In this document: in pieces, positions 8,633 through 18,661 of the stretch | How positions within the stretch are numbered: the first letter of the stretch is position 1 | How the letters are laid out: every line of letters starts with the position of its first letter | NCBI RefSeq assembly: GCF_027922325.1 | Contig: NZ_BSFL01000002.1 | Location: forward strand, 434,001 to 498,000 | Direction: 5' to 3' | DNA: 64,000 nt | Source: Methylopila turkensis | GTDB lineage: Bacteria; Pseudomonadota; Alphaproteobacteria; Rhizobiales; Methylopilaceae | Notes under the pieces: generated by a model | What the model was told of the DNA's origin: nothing | Database searches by the model: none | The model's input: the letters and a program-made list of their open reading frames with translations, nothing else | Translations under genes and position numbers: made by a program

Positions 8633-8661
8633 TCTGAGGCGGCGAACGCCCGCCTCAGATC
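8631..8661 (+). terminator. Strong hairpin at the rpsR stop codon
   Basis: GATCTGAGGCGG (8631-8642) pairs perfectly with CCGCCTCAGATC (8650-8661) around a 7-base loop. The stem overlaps the rpsR stop codon. No U tract follows, so it may act as an attenuator, a 3'-end stabiliser or a processing site between the highly expressed ribosomal genes and the DUF2232 gene. Confidence 0.5.
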
Positions 8662-8745
8662 ATGCCCGGCCCCTTCGGCCGGGCATCCACGACTTGCCGT
8701 GGAGCCCGACGCCCAAGTCGTGGATGCCCGCGAAGATGCGGGCAT
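8662..8745. repeat. Nested palindromic intergenic repeat
   Basis: Three hairpins are nested or adjacent. ATGCCCGGCC (8662-8671) pairs with GGCCGGGCAT (8677-8686). GGGCATCCACGACTTG (8681-8696) pairs with CAAGTCGTGGATGCCC (8714-8729). ATGCCCGC (8724-8731) pairs with GCGGGCAT (8738-8745). A related copy of the CAAGTCGTGGAT...GGGCATGA block occurs at 60191-60227. Such units are scattered in Rhizobiales intergenic DNA and resemble REP/BIME elements. Confidence 0.7.
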
Positions 8746-8897
8746 GACGGCGAAACGAACGTCCCGGACCGCGGCTTAGCCTCTGTCCGGGACGGCGACG
8801 CACTTCCCAGGCGGCGTCTCCGGACGTCGCCGTTGGGCGGGACCCACCCCGCCCTAACCGCGGCCTCCGGGCTCGCGGGACAGCCGGAACGAACGCG

Positions 8898-9866
8898 ATG
8901 ACGCCGCCCCTGATCCTGATCGGCCTCGGAGCCGGACTCTCGTCCGCGCTTCTCTACGCCTCGGCGACGTCGGGCTCCCCGCTCGCGCTCATCCTGTTCT
9001 ACGTCGCGCCGCTGCCGATCCTGCTCGCCGGGCTCGGCTGGCGCCACCACGCCGGACTGATCGGCGCCGTCGTCGCGGCGCTCGCGATCGGGCTCGTGTT
9101 CGGGCCCTGGGCGGCCACGTTCCACTTCGTCATGATCGGCGCGCCGTCCTGGTGGCTCGCCTATCTCGCGCTGCTCGCCCGCCCCGGCGCGACGGAGAGC
9201 GCGACCGAATGGTACCCGATCGGCCGCCTCGTGCTGTGGGCGTCCGTGATCGGCGCCACGCTGATCGCGCTGACCATCCCTCTGGTCGGCGCGTCGCTCG
9301 AAGAGTACCGGGCGACGCTGAAGGCGCTGTTCGAGCAGGCGCTGCAGAGCGACCGGCCCGGCGCGCCGCAGCTTCCGGCCGAGAACCGCGACGCGATCAT
9401 CAATCTGATGACGGCGCTGCTGCCGATAATGGCGGCGGCGATGTGGACCATCGTCTCGCTGGCGAACCTGTGGCTCGCCGGCCGCATCACCCGCGCCTCC
9501 GGGCGGCTGACCCGGCCTTGGCCGGACCTGCCCGGCCTGACCTACCCGCGGCAGGCGACGCTCGCCTTCCTCGGGGCGACCGCGGCGTCGCTGCTGCCCG
9601 GCCTCGCGGGCTTCGCGGCGGAACTCTACGCCGCGACCTTCCTGGTCGCCTTCGCCCTGCTCGGCCTCGCCGTGGTGCACACCACGACGCGGGTCGCGCC
9701 GACGCGCGGGCTCATCCTCTTCGGCGTCTACGCCCTGCTCCTGATCCAGCCCTGGGTCGGCGTCTTCCTCGCCGCCCTCGGCGTGGCGGAGCAGACGGTC
9801 GGCGTCCGCAAGCGCTTCGGACCGCCGCCGGGCCCGCCGCCCACGGCGACCGCTCCCAAACCCTGA
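8898..9866 (+). CDS. DUF2232 family membrane protein
   Basis: A 322-residue polytopic protein with about eight hydrophobic helices, beginning 'MTPPLILIGLGAGLSSALL', with a short Pro-rich cytoplasmic end 'GPPPGPPPTATAPKP'. The position between rpsR and rplI is the usual home of DUF2232 in Alphaproteobacteria; the family is distantly related to YybS-like membrane proteins. Its role is not established, and the persistent linkage to ribosomal genes is the main clue. It ends 36 bases before rplI, so the two probably share a transcript. Confidence 0.85.
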   Translation: MTPPLILIGLGAGLSSALLYASATSGSPLALILFYVAPLPILLAGLGWRHHAGLIGAVVAALAIGLVFGPWAATFHFVMIGAPSWWLAYLALLARPGATESATEWYPIGRLVLWASVIGATLIALTIPLVGASLEEYRATLKALFEQALQSDRPGAPQLPAENRDAIINLMTALLPIMAAAMWTIVSLANLWLAGRITRASGRLTRPWPDLPGLTYPRQATLAFLGATAASLLPGLAGFAAELYAATFLVAFALLGLAVVHTTTRVAPTRGLILFGVYALLLIQPWVGVFLAALGVAEQTVGVRKRFGPPPGPPPTATAPKP

Positions 9867-9902
9867 ACCATCACGACATCGACGAACTCAAGGAACGCTC
9901 CC

Positions 9903-10508
9903 ATGCAGGTCATCCTCCTCGAACGCATCGCCAAGCTCGGCCAGATGGGCGACGAAGTCCGCGTCCGCGACGGCTACGCCCGCAACTTCCTGCTGCCGAA
10001 CCACAAGGCGCTGCGCGCCAACGACGCCAACCGCAAGAAGTTCGAAGGCCAGCGCGCCCAGCTCGAGGCCCGCAACCTCGAGCTCAAGCAGGAGGCCGAG
10101 GCGGTCGGCGCCAAGGTCGACGGCACGAGCGTCATCCTCGTCCGCCAGGCCGGCGAGACCGGCCAGCTCTACGGTTCGGTGTCGGCCCGCGACGTGGCCG
10201 AGGCGCTGACCGCCGCCGGCTTCTCCGTCGGCCGCAACCAGGTCGTGCTCAACACCCCGATCAAGTCGATCGGCATCCACTCCGTGCCGGTGCGGCTGCA
10301 TCCGGAGGTCGAGGTGTCGGTGCAGGTCAACGTCGCCCGCTCGACCGCGGAGGCCGAGCGCCAGGCTCAGGGCGAGGACCTGACCCAGCGCGAGGAAGGC
10401 CCGGCCTTCGAGACCTTCTCCGAGGACGACGACGACGACCGCCGCGGCCGTCGCGACCGCGACGACGCGCCGGCCGACGAAGCCGGGGACGAGGACGAGG
10501 CGCGCTGA
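9903..10508 (+). CDS. rplI: 50S ribosomal protein L9
   Basis: L9 binds 23S rRNA and helps keep reading frame. The N-terminal domain is unmistakable: '[19 protein letters not shown]' and '[19 protein letters not shown]'. The C-terminal domain carries '[14 protein letters not shown]' and '[15 protein letters not shown]'. At 201 residues it is longer than the ~150 of enterobacteria because of an acidic, Asp/Arg-rich tail from about residue 165, as is frequent in Rhizobiales. It is the last gene of the operon and is followed by a clear intrinsic terminator at 10545. Confidence 0.97.
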   Translation: MQVILLERIAKLGQMGDEVRVRDGYARNFLLPNHKALRANDANRKKFEGQRAQLEARNLELKQEAEAVGAKVDGTSVILVRQAGETGQLYGSVSARDVAEALTAAGFSVGRNQVVLNTPIKSIGIHSVPVRLHPEVEVSVQVNVARSTAEAERQAQGEDLTQREEGPAFETFSEDDDDDRRGRRDRDDAPADEAGDEDEAR

Positions 10509-10544
10509 GCGCGGCCTGATCCTTCTTTTGCTTCGCGACTTGCG

Positions 10545-10576
10545 AACGCCCGGCCCAGCGCCGGGCGTTTTCGTTT
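10545..10576 (+). terminator. Rho-independent terminator after rplI
   Basis: AACGCCCGGC (10545-10554) pairs with GCCGGGCGTT (10560-10569) around loop CCAGC, followed by TTTTCGTTT. This is the most canonical intrinsic terminator in the window and closes the rpsF-rpsR-DUF2232-rplI unit. Confidence 0.9.
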
Positions 10577-10703
10577 GGCCCGCGCGGCCGAGGGGTTAAG
10601 CCTCGCCGCGAACTTCACCGGCTGTCGCCAGCGCCTGCTTGATTTCGCCGCCCGCGCGCGGCTTAACCTGCGCGCCCTGCGCCCTCATACGGGAACGACC
10701 TCC

Positions 10704-11336
10704 ATGACCCTGCTCGCCCGTCGTTCCCTGCTTCTGCTGCCGGCCGCAGCCGTTCTGGCTCAGGCGGTTCCGGCCGCGGCGCAGACCCCGGCCGAGAAGG
10801 CGCTCGCCGAATCCGGCCCGCTGCCGGAAAACTCGTTCGGCTCGGCCTCGGCCCCGGTCACGGTGATCGAGTACGCCTCACTCACCTGCCACCGCTGCCG
10901 CGACTTCCACCTCAAGACCTGGCCGGCGGTGAAGCAGAAATACGTCGACACCGGCAAGGTGCAGTTCGTGTTCCGGGAGTTTCCGCTCAACGCCCTCGAC
11001 GCCGGCGGCTTCATGCTGGCCCGCTGCGCTGGCGAGAAGCGCTGGCATGCGGTCGTCGACATGCTCTACCGCACCGACGACGCCTGGGCGCACGCCCCTG
11101 ACCCGCTCGAAGGTCTCCGCAGCCTGATGCGCCAGTTCGGCATGGGCGCGGAGCAGGTGAACGCCTGCCTGTCGGACCAGGCCATGCTTGACGGCGTCAA
11201 CGCCGTCGCGCGCCGCGGCGCGGTCGCGGGCGTCACCGGCACGCCGACCTTTTTCATCAACGGCGCCAAGGCCTCGGGGATGATGACGATCGACGAGTTC
11301 TCCACGCTGATCGACCCGCATCTCGCGGCCCGCTGA
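10704..11336 (+). CDS. Secreted DsbA-family thiol-disulfide oxidoreductase
   Basis: The frame opens at 10575, but the ATG at 10704 gives a typical signal peptide ('MTLLARRSLLLLPAAAVLA', cleavage near AAAQ, residue 27). The 210-residue protein has a thioredoxin-type active site C62-H-R-C65 in 'ASLTCHRCRDFH' and the cis-Pro loop 'GVTGTPTFFING'. It is a DsbA/DsbG-like periplasmic protein for forming or isomerising disulfides. The CHRC dipeptide is unusual compared with the CPHC of E. coli DsbA and may shift the redox potential. It is flanked by rplI and dnaB and has no DsbB partner nearby. Confidence 0.9.
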   Translation: MTLLARRSLLLLPAAAVLAQAVPAAAQTPAEKALAESGPLPENSFGSASAPVTVIEYASLTCHRCRDFHLKTWPAVKQKYVDTGKVQFVFREFPLNALDAGGFMLARCAGEKRWHAVVDMLYRTDDAWAHAPDPLEGLRSLMRQFGMGAEQVNACLSDQAMLDGVNAVARRGAVAGVTGTPTFFINGAKASGMMTIDEFSTLIDPHLAAR

Positions 11337-11514
11337 ACCGCCCGCCCCCGCGGCCTCGGCGCGTCAGTCAACCGGCGTCCGAAGCTTTCTGCGCCGCCCT
11401 GTGTGAATCGGGGGCGACGGCGGATTCCGTCCGGTCTGATCCCGCTTCGTTCTCGCCAGGCGGCGCGCCGTGTTAAGCTTCGGTCAACCACCCGCAGCCC
11501 AAGACGCCCGCACC

Positions 11515-13005
<1,491 letters not shown>

Positions 13006-13018
13006 GCGCCGCCGCCCT

Positions 13019-14122
13019 ATGAACGAGGCGGCGGGCGCGCGCCTGACGATCGACCTCGCCGCGCTGGCCGCCAACTGGCGCACGCTCGCGCGCCTCGACC
13101 CCGGCTCCGAATGCGCCGCGGTGGTGAAGGCCGACGCCTACGGGATAGGCATCGCCCACGCCGTCCCGGCGCTCGCCGACGCCGGCGCGACGACGTTCTT
13201 CGTCGCGCATCTCGACGAGGCGCGCGCGGTTCGCGCGGCCGCGCCGCAGGCGACGATCTATGTCCTGAACGGCCTGCCGCCGGGCTGCTGCGACGCCTTC
13301 GCCGCGATCGACGCCCGGCCGGCGCTGGGCTCTGTCGAGGAAATTCTCGAATGGACCGCGTTCCGCGCCGCGACCGGCGCCGCGACGCGGGCCGCGGTCC
13401 ATGTGGACACCGGCATGACCCGCCTGGGCCTCGACCCGGATCAGGCGCGCGACTGCCTCCCGCGCCTGCCCTTCGCGCCCGCGCTGCTGATGAGCCATCT
13501 CGCCTGCGCCGACGAGCCGGCGCGCCCCGAGACCGAACGGCAGCGCGCGCTGTTCGCGGAGCTGCGCTCCCTGAAGCCGGACGCGCCGGCGAGCCTCGCC
13601 AACTCGGCCGGAACGCTGCTCGGCAAGACGCAGGGCGGCGGCCTCGGCTTCGATCTGAGGCGGCCCGGCGTCGCGCTCTATGGCTCGAACCCTGTCGCGG
13701 GCCGGCCGTCGTCCCTGCGTCCGGTCGTGTGGCTGGAGGCGCGGGTCGTGCAGGTGCGCGAGGCGACGGCGGGCGCGGCGGTGGGCTACGGCGGCGCGGA
13801 GCGGCTCAGGCGGCGCTCGCGGCTCGCGATCCTGTCGCTCGGCTACGCCGACGGCATCCTGCGTTCCGGCGGTTCGGAGGACGGCGCGCCCGGCGCCTGC
13901 GCCGCGATCGGCGGCGTGCCCTGCCCCTATGTCGGCCGCATCTCGATGGACCTGATCGCGATCGACGTCACCGACGCGCCCGAACGCCCGAACCGCGGCG
14001 ACTGGGTCGAGGTGCTCGGCTCCACCGTCTCCGTCGACGACCTCGCCCGCGCCTGCGGCACCATCGGCTACGAGGTGCTGACCGGGCTCAGCCGGCGATC
14101 CGAGCGCAGGTTCCTGGGGTAA
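13019..14122 (+). CDS. alr: Alanine racemase
   Basis: Alr makes D-alanine for peptidoglycan. The ATG at 13019 (13 bases after dnaB) fits the conserved N-terminus 'LTIDLAALAANWRTLARL'; 367 residues is normal. The PLP Lys37 lies in 'AAVVKADAYGIG', the second catalytic Tyr in 'AAVGYGGAERL', and the C-terminal domain carries 'CPYVGRISMDLIAIDVTD'. The dnaB-alr-radA order is common in Rhizobiales, but here a parDE pair sits between alr and radA. Confidence 0.96.
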   Translation: MNEAAGARLTIDLAALAANWRTLARLDPGSECAAVVKADAYGIGIAHAVPALADAGATTFFVAHLDEARAVRAAAPQATIYVLNGLPPGCCDAFAAIDARPALGSVEEILEWTAFRAATGAATRAAVHVDTGMTRLGLDPDQARDCLPRLPFAPALLMSHLACADEPARPETERQRALFAELRSLKPDAPASLANSAGTLLGKTQGGGLGFDLRRPGVALYGSNPVAGRPSSLRPVVWLEARVVQVREATAGAAVGYGGAERLRRRSRLAILSLGYADGILRSGGSEDGAPGACAAIGGVPCPYVGRISMDLIAIDVTDAPERPNRGDWVEVLGSTVSVDDLARACGTIGYEVLTGLSRRSERRFLG

Positions 14123-14132
14123 GGCGTCGGTA

Positions 14133-14163
14133 TTGACGGCGCCCTGGAGGCGCTACAGATTAT
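14133..14163 (+). promoter_or_regulatory. Probable parDE promoter
   Basis: TTGACG (14133-14138) is a good -35 match. The best -10 candidate is GATTAT (14158-14163, 19-base spacer), which overlaps the palindromic operator. It lies 10 bases after the alr stop and 30 bases before the parD start. Assignment is by eye. Confidence 0.5.
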
Positions 14164-14176
14164 CAACAGTTGATAA
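14160..14176. promoter_or_regulatory. Perfect palindrome, likely ParD operator
   Basis: TTATCAAC (14160-14167), one central A, then GTTGATAA (14169-14176) form a perfect inverted repeat 15 bases before the parD start and overlapping the putative -10. RHH antitoxins such as ParD usually bind such palindromes to repress their own operon, so this is the probable autoregulatory site. Confidence 0.75.
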
Positions 14177-14191
14177 CGCAGGAGGATCGTG

Positions 14192-14476
14192 ATGCCGTCC
14201 AGTTTCGCCCTCGGCGAGCATTTCGAGGGCTTCATCCGGTCCATGGTTGCGTCCGGCCGCTACAACAACGCGAGCGAAGTGGTGCGCGACGGACTGCGCG
14301 CGCTCGAAGATCGCGAACTCGAGCGGGCGAAGGATCAGGCGGAGCTCGACGCTTTCTTGGCCGAGAGTTTCGATGACGTCGAGGCGGGACGGGTCTACCC
14401 GATCGAAGAGGTCTTCGACGAAATCCTCAGCGAGGTTCGCGAGCGGTCTGGACGCGCGGGTGACGATGTAAAATGA
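14192..14476 (+). CDS. ParD-family type II antitoxin
   Basis: A 94-residue protein with an N-terminal ribbon-helix-helix part ('[17 protein letters not shown]', '[19 protein letters not shown]') typical of ParD/CopG, and an acidic C-terminal tail that would wrap the toxin. The ATG at 14192 is preferred over the GTG at 14189 because GGAGGA (14181-14186) then has proper spacing. The 3' end overlaps parE (ATGA at 14473), the usual arrangement for coupled antitoxin-first synthesis. Confidence 0.9.
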   Translation: MPSSFALGEHFEGFIRSMVASGRYNNASEVVRDGLRALEDRELERAKDQAELDAFLAESFDDVEAGRVYPIEEVFDEILSEVRERSGRAGDDVK

Positions 14477-14781
14477 AGGTCGTGGTCACCCGCCGCGCCC
14501 GAAGCGAGCTGAGGGACATTGGCCGCTACGTCGCGGGCGACGACCCAGCGGCGGCGGAGCGATTGGTGGCTGACCTTTATGCGCGGCTGGCGGCGCTTGC
14601 CGACGTCGCCGAACGTGGAATGGTCGTCGGTATCAGTCGAACGCGACCGATCCGTCGTCTGGTCCATGGGGCCTACCTGATTATCTATACCGTCGACGTC
14701 GACGCCGTCCGGGTTCTGCGCGTGGTCCACGGCGCCCGAAGCCCGAAGCTTTTGCTCAGAGACATTGATCCCCAAGCCTGA
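14473..14781 (+). CDS. ParE/RelE-family toxin
   Basis: A 102-residue protein with the ParE pattern: '[18 protein letters not shown]' at the start, '[16 protein letters not shown]', and the C-terminal strand region '[17 protein letters not shown]' followed by '[11 protein letters not shown]'. ParE toxins poison DNA gyrase, although some superfamily members cut mRNA. The start overlaps parD by 4 bases and the stop overlaps the radA start (TGATG), so the toxin and radA are probably translationally linked. This is unusual for a TA module. Confidence 0.9.
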   Translation: MKVVVTRRARSELRDIGRYVAGDDPAAAERLVADLYARLAALADVAERGMVVGISRTRPIRRLVHGAYLIIYTVDVDAVRVLRVVHGARSPKLLLRDIDPQA

Positions 14782-16196
14782 TGGCCCGCCTGAAACCCAC
14801 CTTCGTCTGTCAGGCCTGCGGCGCGGTCACCTCGCGCTGGGCGGGGAAGTGCGAGGCCTGCGGGGCCTGGAACGCGATCGTCGAGGAAGCCGTCGCGGCG
14901 CCCCTGCCCGGCGGCGCGTCCTCGACGGCGGCGCGGGCGCTCGGCCGCGGCCGCGTGGTCGTTCTGGAGGGGCTGTCCGGCGCGACCGACGAGGCGCCGC
15001 GGCTCGTCGCGGGGCTCGGCGAGCTCGATCGCGTCACCGGCGGCGGCTTCGTCCACGGCTCCGCGCTGCTGCTGGGCGGCGAGCCCGGCATCGGCAAATC
15101 CACGCTGCTGCTGCAGGGCTCCGCCGCGCTCGCCCGCGCCGGCCATCGGGTGGTCTACGTCTCCGGCGAGGAAGCCGCGGCGCAGGTCAGGCTGCGCGCG
15201 CAGCGGCTTGGCCTCGCCGACGCGCCGGTCGCGCTCGCCGCCGAAACCAATGTCGAGGACATCCTGGCCACGCTGAAGGACGGCCCGCCGCCGCGGCTCG
15301 TCATCATCGATTCGATCCAGACGCTGTGGACCAGCCAGGTCGAGGCCGCCCCCGGCACCGTCACGCAGGTGCGCGCCGCGGCCCAGGCGATGATCCGTTA
15401 CGCCAAGACCACGGGCGCCTGCGTCATCCTCGTGGGCCACGTCACCAAGGACGGCCAGATCGCCGGTCCTCGCGTCGTCGAGCACATGGTCGACGCGGTG
15501 CTGTCGTTCGAGGGCGATTCGGGCCGCGACTTCCGCATCCTGCGCGCGCAGAAGAACCGCTTCGGACCCACCGACGAGATCGGCGTGTTCGCCATGACCG
15601 GCGACGGGCTGGAGCAGGTGACGAATCCCTCCGCCCTGTTCCTCGGCGACCGGGAGCCCGACGCTCCCGGAGCCGCGGTGCTCGCGGGGCTCGAGGGGTC
15701 CCGACCGATTCTCGTGGAGATCCAGGCGCTGGTGGTGCCGTCGACCCTCGGCACGCCGCGCCGCGCCGTCGTCGGCTGGGACAACGCCCGTCTCGCCATG
15801 GTGCTGGCCGTGCTGGAGGCGCGCTGCGGGGTCCGGCTCGGCGGCCATGACGTGCATCTCGCGGTCGCGGGCGGGCTGCGCATCCAGGAGCCGGCGGCCG
15901 ACCTCGCGGTCGCCGCCGCGCTCGTCTCCTCGCTCACCGGCGCGGCCCTGCCGGTGGACGCCGTGTTCTTCGGCGAGATCGGGCTCACCGGCGCGGTCCG
16001 GCCCGTGTCGCATCCCGGCCCGAGGCTGCGGGAGGCCGCGCGCCTCGGCTTCAAGCGCGGCGTTCTGCCGGCGGCCGCCGCGGACGCGGCGCAGGGCACG
16101 GACGTCTCGATCGTCGCCATTCCAACGCTCGACGTGCTGGTCGCCCGCCTTGCGGCGCGCGCAGACGCCGCGCATGCGTCGCGACAAGGCGCGTGA
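14781..16196 (+). CDS. radA: DNA repair protein RadA
   Basis: RadA is a RecA-like ATPase that promotes branch migration in recombinational repair. The 471-residue protein has an N-terminal zinc finger (Cys10, Cys13, Cys24, Cys27), Walker A 'GGEPGIGKST' with Lys106, the RadA-specific 'KNRFGPTDEIG' motif, and a C-terminal Lon-like domain ('GGHDVHLAVAGGLRI'). All expected parts are present. Its ATG shares one base with the parE stop, so it has no separate leader here. Confidence 0.97.
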   Translation: MARLKPTFVCQACGAVTSRWAGKCEACGAWNAIVEEAVAAPLPGGASSTAARALGRGRVVVLEGLSGATDEAPRLVAGLGELDRVTGGGFVHGSALLLGGEPGIGKSTLLLQGSAALARAGHRVVYVSGEEAAAQVRLRAQRLGLADAPVALAAETNVEDILATLKDGPPPRLVIIDSIQTLWTSQVEAAPGTVTQVRAAAQAMIRYAKTTGACVILVGHVTKDGQIAGPRVVEHMVDAVLSFEGDSGRDFRILRAQKNRFGPTDEIGVFAMTGDGLEQVTNPSALFLGDREPDAPGAAVLAGLEGSRPILVEIQALVVPSTLGTPRRAVVGWDNARLAMVLAVLEARCGVRLGGHDVHLAVAGGLRIQEPAADLAVAAALVSSLTGAALPVDAVFFGEIGLTGAVRPVSHPGPRLREAARLGFKRGVLPAAAADAAQGTDVSIVAIPTLDVLVARLAARADAAHASRQGA

Positions 16197-16281
16197 CGGG
16201 CGCATGACCGCGCGGTATAGAGAGCCCGCTCGAAGGCCCGCGAGGGTTCACGCCCGCTCACGATCCCGATCGACCGCGTAG

Positions 16282-16956
16282 ATGACCATCACACTTCTCG
16301 ACGTGATCCTTATCGGCGTGATGCTGATCTCGGCCGTGCTGGCGATGGTGCGCGGATTCACGCGCGAGGTGCTGTCGATCGCCTCATGGGTCGCCGCGGC
16401 GGCAGCGACCATCGTCGCGTTCGAGCCGGCGCGAGCGCTCGCGCGCGAGCACATCAAGTTCAATCCGCCGCAGATCGCCGACGTGGTCGCCGCGGGCGGC
16501 GTGTTCATCGTCACGCTGCTGGTGGTGTCCTTCATCACCATGAAGATCTCGGACGCGATCCTCGACAGCCGCATCGGCCCGGTCGACCGCACGCTCGGCT
16601 TCATGTTCGGCGCGGCGCGCGGCCTGCTGCTGATCGTGATCGCGTTCCTGTTCTTCTCCTGGCTGGTGCCGGAGAAGGGCCAGCCGGACTGGTTCCGCAC
16701 CGCGCAGTCCAAGCCCATGCTCCAGAGCGCGGGAGACCAGCTCCTGGCGCTGTTGCCCGAAGACCCCGAAAGCACCATTTTGCAGCGACTGAAGCGGCGC
16801 GACGGCGCGGCGGGCGAAGGCAATGCGGCGCCCTCTGCGCCGGCCACGCCTGACGCGGCGCCTCCGCCTGAGGAGACGCCCTCGGCGGCGCCGTCGCGGC
16901 AGGACAGGCAGGGCATACAGAACCTGCTCGACCGGGACGCCCGGCCGAACCAGTGA
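16282..16956 (+). CDS. cvpA: CvpA family membrane protein
   Basis: A 224-residue protein with about four membrane helices in the first 130 residues (starting 'MTITLLDVILIGVMLISAV', later 'FMFGAARGLLLIVIAFLFF'). The conserved 'VRGFTREVLSIASWV' loop is typical of CvpA. The C-terminal ~60 residues are Pro/Ala-rich and look disordered. CvpA is required for colicin V production in E. coli and more generally supports envelope integrity. It stands just before purF, as in E. coli and Rhizobiales. Confidence 0.9.
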   Translation: MTITLLDVILIGVMLISAVLAMVRGFTREVLSIASWVAAAAATIVAFEPARALAREHIKFNPPQIADVVAAGGVFIVTLLVVSFITMKISDAILDSRIGPVDRTLGFMFGAARGLLLIVIAFLFFSWLVPEKGQPDWFRTAQSKPMLQSAGDQLLALLPEDPESTILQRLKRRDGAAGEGNAAPSAPATPDAAPPPEETPSAAPSRQDRQGIQNLLDRDARPNQ

Positions 16957-16985
16957 GATCGCCGCGCGGGTCGCGCGGCCGGCGT

Positions 16986-17006
16986 GGAGGCGGCGGAATC
17001 GCCTCC
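16986..17006 (+). promoter_or_regulatory. Hairpin in the purF leader next to the ribosome-binding site
   Basis: GGAGGCG (16986-16992) pairs perfectly with CGCCTCC (17000-17006) around loop GCGGAAT. It lies between cvpA and purF, one base before the GGGA Shine-Dalgarno (17008-17011). It could weaken read-through from cvpA or modulate purF translation; there is no U tract. Confidence 0.4.
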
Positions 17007-17018
17007 GGGAGACGGACC

Positions 17019-18521
17019 ATGAGCGAGCCCAGCATGGCGCGCGCCGACGCCCAGCGCGCGCCGGACGCCGTCGAAGACGTTTTCGATCCTTACGCCGACC
17101 GGCTGCGTGAGGAATGCGGCGTCTTCGGCGTGTTCGGCCACCCGGACGCCGCCGCGCTCACAGCGCTTGGCCTGCACGCCCTTCAGCACCGCGGCCAGGA
17201 GGCCGCGGGCATCGTCTCCTTCGACGGCGGTCGCTTCCACGCGGAGAAACGCCTCGGCCTCGTCGGCGATCACTTCTCCGACGCCAAGACCATCGGCCGC
17301 CTGCCCGGCCGCGCCGCGATCGGCCACAATCGCTATTCGACCACCGGCGAGACCATTCTCCGCAACGTCCAGCCGCTGTTCGCGGAGCTCGACGCCGGCG
17401 GCCTCGCGGTGGCGCACAACGGCAACCTCACCAACGCGCTGACGCTGCGCCGCGAACTGGTGAAGGCGGGAGCCATCTGCCAGTCGACCTCCGACACCGA
17501 GGTCATCCTCCACCTCGTCGCCCAGAGTCGCCGCCCGCGCATCGTCGACCGCTTCGTCAACGCGCTGCGCGAGATCGAGGGCGCCTACGCCCTCGTCGCC
17601 CTGACCACCAAGAAGATGATCGGCGCGCGCGATCCGCTCGGCATCCGCCCGCTGATCCTGGGCGAGCTCGACGGCTGCCACATCCTGACCTCCGAGACCT
17701 GCGCGCTCGACATCATCGGCGCGAAGTACATCCGCGACATCGACAACGGCGAAGTCGTCGTCATCACCGACGAGGGCGTGCAGTCGCTGCGCCCGTTCCC
17801 GCCGCAGCCGATGCGCCCCTGCGTGTTCGAGTTCGTCTACTTCGCCCGACCCGACAGCGTGGTGCAGGGCCAGTCGGTCTACGAGGTGCGCAAGCGCATG
17901 GGCATGGAGCTCGCGCGCGAATCGATGCCCGACGCCGACGTCGTCGTGCCGGTGCCGGATTCTGGCGTCCCCGCGGCCATCGGTCTGTCGCGCGAGAGCG
18001 GGGTGCCGTTCGAACTCGGCATCATCCGCAACCACTATGTCGGCCGCACCTTCATCCAGCCGACCCAAGGCGTGCGCGAGCTCGGCGTGCGCATGAAGCA
18101 CAGCGCCAACCGCAGCCAGATCGAGGGCAAGCGCGTCGTGCTGGTCGACGACAGCCTGGTGCGCGGCACCACGTCGAAAAAGATCGTGAAGATGATGTAT
18201 GACGCCGGCGCCAAGGAGGTGCATTTCCGCCTCGCCTGCCCGCCGATCCTGTACTCCGACTATTACGGCATAGACACTCCGGAGCGGGAGAAGCTGCTCG
18301 CCGCGACCCACACGCTGGAGCAGATGCGCGAGCTGATCGGCGCGGACAGCCTGGCCTTCCTCTCGGTCGACGGGCTCTACCGCGCCATGGGCTACGACGG
18401 CCGCGACGACCTGCGGCCGCAGTTCGCCGACCACTGCTTCACCGGCGACTACCCGACCCTGCTCACCGACCGCTCGGGCGAGACCCCGCGCCAGCTCTCG
18501 CTGATCGCCGAGGCGAGCTGA
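17019..18521 (+). CDS. purF: Amidophosphoribosyltransferase
   Basis: PurF catalyses the committed step of purine synthesis, turning PRPP and glutamine into phosphoribosylamine. The ATG at 17019 follows GGGAGACGG; 500 residues is normal. A 32-residue leader precedes the nucleophile Cys33 in 'REECGVFGVFG', implying propeptide cleavage. The glutaminase motifs 'LQHRGQEAAGI' and 'GHNRYSTTGET' are present, and the PRPP loop is 'VVLVDDSLVRGTTSKK' in the C-terminal half. It ends the plus-strand dnaB-to-purF run. Confidence 0.97.
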   Translation: MSEPSMARADAQRAPDAVEDVFDPYADRLREECGVFGVFGHPDAAALTALGLHALQHRGQEAAGIVSFDGGRFHAEKRLGLVGDHFSDAKTIGRLPGRAAIGHNRYSTTGETILRNVQPLFAELDAGGLAVAHNGNLTNALTLRRELVKAGAICQSTSDTEVILHLVAQSRRPRIVDRFVNALREIEGAYALVALTTKKMIGARDPLGIRPLILGELDGCHILTSETCALDIIGAKYIRDIDNGEVVVITDEGVQSLRPFPPQPMRPCVFEFVYFARPDSVVQGQSVYEVRKRMGMELARESMPDADVVVPVPDSGVPAAIGLSRESGVPFELGIIRNHYVGRTFIQPTQGVRELGVRMKHSANRSQIEGKRVVLVDDSLVRGTTSKKIVKMMYDAGAKEVHFRLACPPILYSDYYGIDTPEREKLLAATHTLEQMRELIGADSLAFLSVDGLYRAMGYDGRDDLRPQFADHCFTGDYPTLLTDRSGETPRQLSLIAEAS

Positions 18522-18593
18522 CGACCGGTTTTCCAAGGCTGGAGCCGCCCCGCGCGGTGTCTTTCGGCGCGCCTTTGCGGTAAGGGGTCCGGG

Positions 18594-18630
18594 CTCGCCG
18601 ACCGGGAGACGTCACGTCCCGGTCGGCGAG
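18594..18630. terminator. Long hairpin between purF and the SDR gene
   Basis: CTCGCCGACCGGGA (18594-18607) pairs with TCCCGGTCGGCGAG (18617-18630) around a 9-base loop that can itself pair (GACG/CGTC). It lies 73 bases after purF and 32 bases before the SDR start, with no U tract. It may be a terminator for purF or a structured leader or operator for the SDR gene. Confidence 0.5.
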
Positions 18631-18661
18631 CCGCGCATACGCAGACGGACGCCGAACGCCC

